From Solwaraspora sp. WMMD791 (lineage in GTDB: Bacteria > Actinomycetota > Actinomycetes > Mycobacteriales > Micromonosporaceae), in the NCBI RefSeq assembly GCF_029581195.1, contig NZ_CP120737.1:4131001-4195000 (forward strand): a DNA stretch of 64,000 nt. The letters run 5' to 3'. A program made the position numbers and the translations under genes. This document shows, piece by piece, positions 57,907-64,000 of this stretch. Below the pieces are notes generated by a model. It had not been told where the DNA came from, made no database searches, and saw only the letters and a program-made list of their open reading frames with translations. Position 1 is the stretch's first letter. Each line of letters begins with the position of its first letter.

Positions 57907-59967
57907 ATGCCCGTACCAGATCTCGACACCGAACTCGACACCGAACGCGCCCACCTGGCCGCGTCCCGCGCCGCGCTGCAGCGGATGCGGCAGCGGGCGG
58001 AGACCCTCTTCGCCGCCGGGGACACCGTCGCCGGGGACGCGTACACCGCCGAGACCCTCGGCCGGCACCTGTCCCGACGGGTCGCCGAACTGGCTGACGA
58101 CCCACACACCCCGCTGTTCTTCGGCCGCCTCGACTTCGGCCCGGCCGAGGAGACGGCACCGACCGACGAGGGCGCCGGACCGGCCGACCACACCGTAGGC
58201 CGCTACCACATCGGCCGGCGGCACGTCGCCGACGACGCCGGCGAACCGCTGGTCCTGGACTGGCGGGCACCGGTCAGCCGCGCCTTCTACCAGGCCAGCG
58301 CCGCCAACCCGCAGCAGATACGGGTCCGCCGCCGGTTCGGCTACGTCGGTGGCGACATCACCGGCTTCGAGGACGAACACCTCGACCGGGGCGAGGAGCT
58401 CGGCACCAGCTCCCGCATCCTCACCACCGAGATCGAACGGCCCCGCGTCGGACCGATGCGCGACATCGTCGCCACCATCCAGCCGGAACAGGACGCGCTG
58501 GTCCGCGCCGACCTGGGCACCTCGATCTGCGTACAGGGGGCGCCCGGCACCGGCAAGACCGCCGTCGGCCTGCACCGGGCCGCGTACCTGCTGTACGCCT
58601 ACCGGGAGCGGCTGCGCCGTGCCGGGGTGCTGATCATCGGACCGAACCGGGCGTTCCTGGCGTACATCGCGAACGTGCTGCCCGCTCTCGGCGAGGTCGA
58701 GGTCGCCCAGTGCACGATCGCCGACCTGATCGACGCGGTGCCGGTCCGCGGCGTCGACGATCCCGCCGTCGCCGCGCTCAAACACGACCCCCGGATGGCC
58801 GAGGTGATGCGCCGGGCCGTCGCGGCGTACCTCGGCGAGCCGCAGTCCCCGATCACGGTCGCCGACGGCTCGTACCGCTGGCGGATCGGGGCCGAGGCTC
58901 TGCACCGGGTCGTCGCCACGGTCCGCGCCGAGAATCCGCCGTACCTGCTCGGCCGGGAACGGGTGCTGGCCCGCGTCGTGGCGCTGCTGCAACGCCAGGC
59001 CGAGACCCGGCGGGCGGAGTCGCCCAGCGACGCCTGGCTGCGGCGGATGGCGCGGGTCGCCCCGGTACGCGGCTTCCTGGACCAGGTCTGGCCCGCACTG
59101 ACCGCACCGCAGGTGGTGGCGGCGCTCCTCACCGACGCGCGCCGACTGGCCGACGCGGCGGCCGGGGTGCTCGACGACGCCGAGCAGGCGGCGCTGATCC
59201 GTCCGGCAGCCCGCTCGCTGGGCAGTGTGCGGTGGACCGACGCCGACCTGGTGCTGATCGACGAGGTCGCCGGACTGCTGCACCGGCCGGCCGGGTTCGG
59301 CCACGTCATCGTCGACGAGGCACAGGACCTGTCCCCGATGCAGTGTCGGGTGATCGCCCGGCGCAGCGAACACGGCTCGATCACCCTGCTCGGTGACCTG
59401 GCGCAGGGCACCGCCGCGTGGGCGGCCACCGACTGGCGCGACGCCCTGACCCATCTTGGCCGCCCGCAGACCCAGGTGGTGCCGCTGTCGGTCGGGTTCC
59501 GGGTGCCGGCGGTGGTGGTAGCGCTGGCCAACCGGTTGCTGCCCGCCCTCGGGGTGGACGTGCCCCCGGCCGTGTCACTGCGACGCGACGGCTCGCTGTC
59601 CGTGCGTACCGTCGCCGACCTGGCGGCCGCCACGGTGGCCGAGGTCCGCGCGGCCCTGACGCACGACGGCTCGGTCGGGGTGATCGCCGCACGGGACGCG
59701 ACCGCCGGCCTGCGGGCGGCGCTGTCCGACGCCGACGTCCCGACCACCGACGTCGACGACCCCGACCCGGCGGTACGGGTGACCGTGGTCGCCGCCACCG
59801 ACGTCAAGGGCCTGGAGTACGACCACGTGGTGGTCGTCGAGCCCGCGCAGATCGTCGCCGCCGAGCCACGCGGCCTGCACCGGCTGTACGTCGTGCTGAC
59901 CCGCGCGGTGTCCCGGCTGGTGGTGCTGCACTGCGCGCCGCTACCGGCCCCGCTAGCAGACGACTGA
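57907..59967 (+). CDS. HelD/HelR-type superfamily 1 helicase-like protein
   Basis: 686 residues. Coiled-coil N-terminus (about 5-65), then DWRAPVSRAFYQA, Walker A GAPGTGKT near 212, DEAQDLSPMQ near 467, LLGDLAQGTAAW, and C-terminal motif VTVVAATDVKGLEYDHV. This is the UvrD-like fold of HelD, which recycles stalled RNA polymerase; the HelR subgroup removes rifamycin from polymerase in Streptomyces. ATG 57907 follows GGAG. No rifamycin-associated inverted repeat was seen upstream, so HelR function is only possible. Confidence 0.85.
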   Translation: MPVPDLDTELDTERAHLAASRAALQRMRQRAETLFAAGDTVAGDAYTAETLGRHLSRRVAELADDPHTPLFFGRLDFGPAEETAPTDEGAGPADHTVGRYHIGRRHVADDAGEPLVLDWRAPVSRAFYQASAANPQQIRVRRRFGYVGGDITGFEDEHLDRGEELGTSSRILTTEIERPRVGPMRDIVATIQPEQDALVRADLGTSICVQGAPGTGKTAVGLHRAAYLLYAYRERLRRAGVLIIGPNRAFLAYIANVLPALGEVEVAQCTIADLIDAVPVRGVDDPAVAALKHDPRMAEVMRRAVAAYLGEPQSPITVADGSYRWRIGAEALHRVVATVRAENPPYLLGRERVLARVVALLQRQAETRRAESPSDAWLRRMARVAPVRGFLDQVWPALTAPQVVAALLTDARRLADAAAGVLDDAEQAALIRPAARSLGSVRWTDADLVLIDEVAGLLHRPAGFGHVIVDEAQDLSPMQCRVIARRSEHGSITLLGDLAQGTAAWAATDWRDALTHLGRPQTQVVPLSVGFRVPAVVVALANRLLPALGVDVPPAVSLRRDGSLSVRTVADLAAATVAEVRAALTHDGSVGVIAARDATAGLRAALSDADVPTTDVDDPDPAVRVTVVAATDVKGLEYDHVVVVEPAQIVAAEPRGLHRLYVVLTRAVSRLVVLHCAPLPAPLADD

Positions 59968-60025
59968 GTGTCACCACCCCGGACCCGCTCCGGTCCGGTG
60001 CCGGCAGCTGCGGAACAATCGCCAG

Positions 60026-61003
60026 GTGAGCGAGGAGAAGCCGACCGGCGGCGGGCTGCGCCGGCTGCTCGCCTTCCTGCTCGCCGTCGCACCGGTCGCC
60101 CTAGTGCCGGTCACCGCCGAGCTGCTGCGCCACCGGCTGCCACACCGGCTGCCGATGCACTGGGACGCCGCCGACGTGGTCGACGCGACGAGTTCGCTGA
60201 CCAACAGCGTCACCGGGTACACGATCGGCGCCTCCGTCGGGGCGGTACTCGCCGCCGTCGGGGTGCTGCCGCTGGGGCTGCGGTGGCGGCTCCGCCGGTG
60301 GCTGATCACCATCGGCGCGGCGGTGGCGGCCTTCGTCGCCGCGATCTGGCTGACCACGGTGTCACTGTCGATCGACGTACTGGATCCGGCGCAGGCACCG
60401 GCACCGAGCTGGCACGTGCCGGCGCTGCTGATCGGCGTCAGCGGCTGGACGTTGGCGGCGTACCGGGCCTGCGGCCCACCACCGGCGGCGCCGGCGGCGG
60501 CCGGCCGACCCGCCGCCGACCTGCCCCGGGTGCCGCTGCCGCCCGGTACGGACAGCTGGACCGCGCCGACGGCGGTGTCCCGCCACGGGTTCTGGCTGCT
60601 GGTCCCGCTACTGCTGCTGACCGTGCTGATCGGGTTCTGGCTCAACATCTGGGCGGCCAGCCCGGCGCTGCTCGCCGCGCTGCTGGTGGGCCTGATGCTG
60701 GTCAACCGGCTGAGCATCGACCGGGCCGGCATCCACATCGGGTTCGGCCCGTTCGGCTGGCCCCGGCTGACGGTCCCGGCACGGGAAATCGTCGGCGCGG
60801 TCGAAACCACCGTCCGGGTCTCCGAGTGGGGCGGCTGGGGATACCGGCTGCACCCCGACATGCGGGGTCGCGGCCTGATCACCGGATCCGGCCCGGGAGT
60901 ACGGGTCGAGCTGTCCGGCGGGAGGTACTTCGTGGCGAGCACCCGGGACGCGGCGACCGTGGCCGGGCTCGTCAACACCGTCGCCGACCTCGTCGAACGC
61001 TGA
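60026..61003 (+). CDS. Membrane protein with C-terminal PH-like domain
   Basis: 325 residues with about five membrane segments (near 14-32, 60-80, 88-110, 125-142, 190-225). The hydrophilic C-terminal 100 residues (LSIDRAGIHIGFGPFGWPRL, VPAREIVGAVETTV) resemble bacterial PH-like/DUF1648-associated domains. GTG 60026. Function unknown. Confidence 0.7.
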   Translation: MSEEKPTGGGLRRLLAFLLAVAPVALVPVTAELLRHRLPHRLPMHWDAADVVDATSSLTNSVTGYTIGASVGAVLAAVGVLPLGLRWRLRRWLITIGAAVAAFVAAIWLTTVSLSIDVLDPAQAPAPSWHVPALLIGVSGWTLAAYRACGPPPAAPAAAGRPAADLPRVPLPPGTDSWTAPTAVSRHGFWLLVPLLLLTVLIGFWLNIWAASPALLAALLVGLMLVNRLSIDRAGIHIGFGPFGWPRLTVPAREIVGAVETTVRVSEWGGWGYRLHPDMRGRGLITGSGPGVRVELSGGRYFVASTRDAATVAGLVNTVADLVER

Positions 61004-61016
61004 ACCGCCAGCCCGG

Positions 61017-62645
61017 TCAGATCCCGGTGGGCCAGCCGCTGGAGGACTGGCCGGACGGGTTGAACGCCGCGTGCAGTGCGGCCGCCACCCGGTCCTGTGC
61101 CTGCACCGCCACGTCCAGGACCGCCCCCATGCCGAAGAACTCATGCGGTACGCCGTCGTAGTGGATGTGGTCGACCGACACCCCGGCGGCCCGCAGCCGA
61201 GCGGCGAACTCCTGTCCCTGGCTGCGCAGCGGATCCCGCTCCACGGTGATCACCACCGCTGGCGGCAGCCCGGCGAGGCGCTCCACCGGCACGTCGAGCA
61301 GCGCCACCCGGGGATCGGCGAGCAGCTGCGCCGACGGGAAGGTGTGCCGGGCGAACCAGCTCAGCATCGCCCGGTTCAACGGTGCCGCGTCGGCGGCGTC
61401 CACGGTCGAGTCGTCATCGACGACGACGCTGGTCAGCGGGTAGATCAGCACCTGGAGCAGGGGCAGCCGTTCGCCCGCGTCACGCAGTTGCAGGCAGGTT
61501 GCCGCCGCCATGTTGCCGCCGGCCGCCTCCCCGGCGATCGCGATCCGCTGCGGATCCCCGCCGATCTCCCCGGCGTTGGCCAGCAGCCACCGGGTGGCGG
61601 CGAGGACGTCGTCGTGGGCGGCGGGGAAGGGATGCTCCGGCGCGTGCCGGTAGTCCACGGCGACCACCATGCACCGCTCCCGGTTGCACAGCGCCCGGGG
61701 TGTGGCGTCGTAGGTGTCCAGGTTGCCGACCACCCAGCCGCCGGCGTAGAGGTAGACCAGCACCGGCAGGCCGGCCGACGGTGAGGCCGACGTCGGCCGG
61801 TACACCCGCAGGGTCAGTTCGCCGCCGGGCCCGTCGATCACGTAGTCGAAGACCGAGTCGACCGGTTCCCGTTCGTCGAGGTCGCCCCGGTCGGCACGGA
61901 TCCGGGCCACCGCGTCGGTCAACGTCGGCTGCCGGCGGGCCTCGGCCGGATCGAGGATCTCGGTCGGCCGGGGCCCGAGCGCCGCGAACGCGTCCAGCAG
62001 CGCCTGTGACTGTGGCTCCAGCAACCCGGAGGCGTCGGTGGCGACCCAGCCGCGCCGCCCCGACGTCCGGTCCCGCAGCCGGTCGAGCAGCGCGGTCGGC
62101 CCGCCCAGCAGCCGACCGCCCCGGGCGGTGTTCGGTGCCTGCGGGTGCGGGTGGGTCGGTGCCCGGTGCTTGGCAGCGCTGAACTGCTCCCCCAGCTGAG
62201 TCATCCGTTGCGGTCCGACGGCGGACCGCAACGCCGGCAGCAGGATGCCCTCCTGCTCGGTGGCCTGCCGCCGGACGTCGGCGATCAGGTGGTTCAGCGC
62301 CTCCTCGAAGTCCAGGTTGCCGGGTTTCGACCGGTCGATCTCCGCCGCGGCCTCCTTGATCCGTTGCCGGGTGTCGCGGCCCCGGCCGACCAGATCGGCC
62401 ACCGCCTCGGCCGGCAGCCCACCGGCCGCCATCCGCTGGGCCACCTCGGGCTCGTCGAGCACCGGGTCGAGGGTCTGCTCCTCGGCGGCCAGGTGCATGG
62501 ACATCCGGAACACCACCTGGTCGGCGAGGATCCGCCGGTCTCCCTGGCCCGCCTCCAGCCGCTGGAAGATCCGGTCCAGCAGGATGTGGTCGTCGCGGAT
62601 CGCCTGGTCGATGTCACCCGGCAGCGCCTCGATCACCTGTCCCAT
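61017..62645 (-). CDS. Hemerythrin-like domain fused to an esterase-like domain without nucleophile
   Basis: 542 residues. Residues 1-150 are a hemerythrin HHE domain (DDHILLDRIFQRL, MHLAAEEQTLDPVL). From about 230 to the end runs an HSL-type alpha/beta hydrolase (VYLYAGGWVVGNLDTYDATP, VVAVDYRHAPEHPFPAA, VERDPLRSQG, DGVPHEFFGM). The elbow reads GEAAGG where GDSAGG is expected, so the serine nucleophile is alanine, and HGGG is YAGG. The acid and histidine remain. ATG 62645 behind GGGGGAG. It may sense or bind a ligand rather than hydrolyse it. Confidence 0.88.
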   Translation of the reverse strand: MGQVIEALPGDIDQAIRDDHILLDRIFQRLEAGQGDRRILADQVVFRMSMHLAAEEQTLDPVLDEPEVAQRMAAGGLPAEAVADLVGRGRDTRQRIKEAAAEIDRSKPGNLDFEEALNHLIADVRRQATEQEGILLPALRSAVGPQRMTQLGEQFSAAKHRAPTHPHPQAPNTARGGRLLGGPTALLDRLRDRTSGRRGWVATDASGLLEPQSQALLDAFAALGPRPTEILDPAEARRQPTLTDAVARIRADRGDLDEREPVDSVFDYVIDGPGGELTLRVYRPTSASPSAGLPVLVYLYAGGWVVGNLDTYDATPRALCNRERCMVVAVDYRHAPEHPFPAAHDDVLAATRWLLANAGEIGGDPQRIAIAGEAAGGNMAAATCLQLRDAGERLPLLQVLIYPLTSVVVDDDSTVDAADAAPLNRAMLSWFARHTFPSAQLLADPRVALLDVPVERLAGLPPAVVITVERDPLRSQGQEFAARLRAAGVSVDHIHYDGVPHEFFGMGAVLDVAVQAQDRVAAALHAAFNPSGQSSSGWPTGI

Positions 62646-62874
62646 GGCTCCCCCTGGTCGCGTCCGTTCCCGCGCCACCGCCGCTGGTGGCCGCCCGCCT
62701 GCGGCGCGGGATACCCGACACCGCCGGCATGATTCCGCCGTACCGCCGGTCGTTTCGGGCAGATCTTGGCCGTACCGCTGGTCGTTTCGGCCCGATCGCG
62801 CCCGGCACCGCCGGTCGGGTGCCACGATGCGGTCAGTGGGGTGCGCCCGACGTCCCGCAGGAGGAGAGGCCGTC

Positions 62875-63642
62875 ATGTCCGTCGCCGCAGCCGGGGTCCC
62901 CGCCTGGGTCGATCTCGGCACCCCCGACCTGGCTGGTGCGATCCGGTTCTACGGCGAACTGTTCGGCTGGACCGCCCGGATGCCCGACGAGCCGGACAGC
63001 GACGGGTACGTCCTGTTCAGCAAGGACGACAAGCTGGTCGCCGGGGCCGGCGCGGTCTCCACCGACGGACAGCCGCCCACCTGGACCACCTACATCGGCA
63101 CCCTGGACGCCCAGGCCACCGCCAAACTGGTCGAGTCGGCCGGCGGCACCGTACTGATGCCGCCGTTCGACGTACTGGACCGGGGACGGGCCGCCGTCTT
63201 CACCGACCCGGGCGGTGCCAGCTTCGCCGTCTGGCAGCCGGTCGGGATGGTGGGTGCCGAGTTGATGAACGTGCCCGGTGCGCTCTGCTGGAACGAGCTG
63301 ACCACCCGCGACCCCGACGGTGCCAAGGAGTTCTACGGCGAGGTGTTCGACTGGGAGGTACGCGACACCCCGTTCCCCCCGATCATGTACACGGAGTGGC
63401 TGGTCGAGCAGCAGCCGGTGGCCGGGATGATGCCGATGGTCGGTGACGACTGGCCGGCCGAGCTGCCCGCCCACTGGATGGTCTACTTCGCGGTCAACGA
63501 CTGCGACGCGACCGTCGAACACGCCACCGCGCTCGGTGGCACCGTGTCAGTCGCCCCCACCGACCTGCCGCACGGCCGGTTCGCCGTGCTCCACGACCCG
63601 CAGGGGGCGTTCTTCTCGGTCATCCGCATCGCCGGCGACTGA
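62875..63642 (+). CDS. VOC (glyoxalase/bleomycin-resistance fold) protein, two domains
   Basis: 255 residues with two repeated VOC modules: WVDLGTPDLAGAIRFYGELF (10-29) to about 120, and WNELTTRDPDGAKEFYGEVF (139-158) to the end. It resembles mycobacterial CFP32-type proteins. No catalytic role can be assigned. ATG 62875 behind GGAGGAGAG. The 3' end overlaps the convergent ABC gene by 96 nt. Confidence 0.88.
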   Translation: MSVAAAGVPAWVDLGTPDLAGAIRFYGELFGWTARMPDEPDSDGYVLFSKDDKLVAGAGAVSTDGQPPTWTTYIGTLDAQATAKLVESAGGTVLMPPFDVLDRGRAAVFTDPGGASFAVWQPVGMVGAELMNVPGALCWNELTTRDPDGAKEFYGEVFDWEVRDTPFPPIMYTEWLVEQQPVAGMMPMVGDDWPAELPAHWMVYFAVNDCDATVEHATALGGTVSVAPTDLPHGRFAVLHDPQGAFFSVIRIAGD

Positions 63643-64000
63643 CGCACCGCCGGCGACTGACGCACCGCCGGCGACTGACGGGTCCCCGGGGGCGCGGGTG
63701 GACCGGTCGCGGACCGGGACGACCAGCGGGCCGTGGGCGCCCGGCAGCACCCGTACCCGGGCCCGGTAGTAGCGGGCCAGGTTCTCCTCGGTCAGTACCT
63801 GCACCGGCGGGCCGTCGGCGACCGCACGGCCGGCGGCGAGCAGCACCAGCCGGTCGGCGTACTCACCGGCCACCGACAGGTCGTGCATGGTCGCCAGCAC
63901 GGTCAGCCCCCGGTCGCGGCGCAGCTCGTCGACCAGCTCCAGCACCTCCTGCTGGTGGCCGATGTCCAACGCGCTGGTCGGCTCGTCGAGCAGCAGCAGC
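63547..64000 (-). CDS. ABC transporter ATP-binding protein, FecE-like (partial, runs off right edge)
   Basis: About 150 C-terminal residues. Walker B LLLLDEP, D-loop TSALD, H-switch MHD, and the end VLTEENLARYYRARVRV are typical of iron-siderophore/haem/B12 importer ATPases. After about 90 residues a tail starts: three SVAGGA-like repeats from an 18-bp tandem repeat, then a frame that runs antisense into the VOC gene before stopping. The tail seems recently acquired. The rest of the gene lies beyond 64000. Confidence 0.9.
   Translation of the reverse strand, partial: LLLLDEPTSALDIGHQQEVLELVDELRRDRGLTVLATMHDLSVAGEYADRLVLLAAGRAVADGPPVQVLTEENLARYYRARVRVLPGAHGPLVVPVRDRSTRAPGDPSVAGGASVAGGASVAGDADDREERPLRVVEHGEPAVRQVGGGD
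63630..63682. repeat. 18-bp tandem repeat at the VOC/ABC junction
   Basis: Unit CGCCGGCGACTGACGCAC at 63630 and 63648, with a partial third copy from 63666. It contains the VOC stop codon (TGA 63640-63642) and, on the other strand, codes for the SVAGGA repeats of the ABC protein. Confidence 0.9.

Noticed and set aside
57787-59454. 555-residue ORF antisense to the HelD-like gene
   Set aside because: Shadow frame caused by third-position GC bias; lacks motifs, and the plus-strand helicase motifs are complete.

Overview
The window is very GC-rich (roughly 70-73%), densely packed, and rich in GTG starts, ATGA/GTGA/TGATG gene overlaps and probable leaderless starts. The gene set points to an actinomycete of the Micromonosporaceae (Micromonospora and relatives). 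Evidence is the XRE/DUF397 gene pairs, WXG100 and EccB type VII secretion proteins, the block ssd / 6C RNA / HAD phosphatase / Fic-like protein / acs / ephE-like hydrolase that is also conserved in mycobacteria, a SigL-type sigma factor, a complete nuoA-N operon and a futalosine-type menaquinone pathway. Family calls come from reading motifs; no database search was run.

Left end (1-7.5 kb): a truncated cpaF/tadA pilus-type ATPase gene should lie directly behind ssd. Instead a lower-GC cargo of about 3.2 kb separates them. The cargo holds three coupled small ORFs, an XRE regulator with a DUF397 partner, a short GntR regulator, a second DUF397 gene and an antitoxin whose toxin has decayed. The upstream region of ssd, with its start codon and two DnaA-box-like sites, occurs a second time in front of cpaF, and a short remnant of the original cpaF start still overlaps the ssd stop. 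A 6C small RNA sits behind the ssd promoter. HAD-IB phosphatase, Fic-like protein and acs follow.

9.8-24 kb: secreted M6 metalloprotease, lipoprotein, C45 acyltransferase-like enzyme, an EphE-like hydrolase lacking its nucleophile, a reduced ESX locus (eccB, two WXG100 genes, a two-domain SseB protein, a small ORF), a YvlD-type membrane protein, a GNAT enzyme, sigL with a ZAS anti-sigma gene and a matching autoregulatory promoter, an IclR regulator and a polyprenyl diphosphate synthase.

24-46 kb: the 14-gene nuoA-N operon (complex I) on the minus strand, flanked by quinone genes: menJ, menG, mqnC, the polyprenyl synthase and, farther right, mqnA. Together they would make, tailor and use menaquinone. 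An LPVTG-anchored DUF11-like surface protein precedes menG.

45.7-64 kb: a surface-polysaccharide-like group (GT39-like membrane protein, a 62-residue LPRTG microprotein overlapping a hyaluronan-synthase-like GT2, a P-loop kinase), the paaABCDE phenylacetyl-CoA epoxidase operon, two tandem SxxK serine hydrolases, mqnA, a mazEF pair, a HelD/HelR-type helicase, a PH-like membrane protein, a hemerythrin-pseudoesterase fusion, a VOC protein and the 3' end of an ABC ATPase gene. No tRNA, rRNA, CRISPR, transposase or prophage was recognised.
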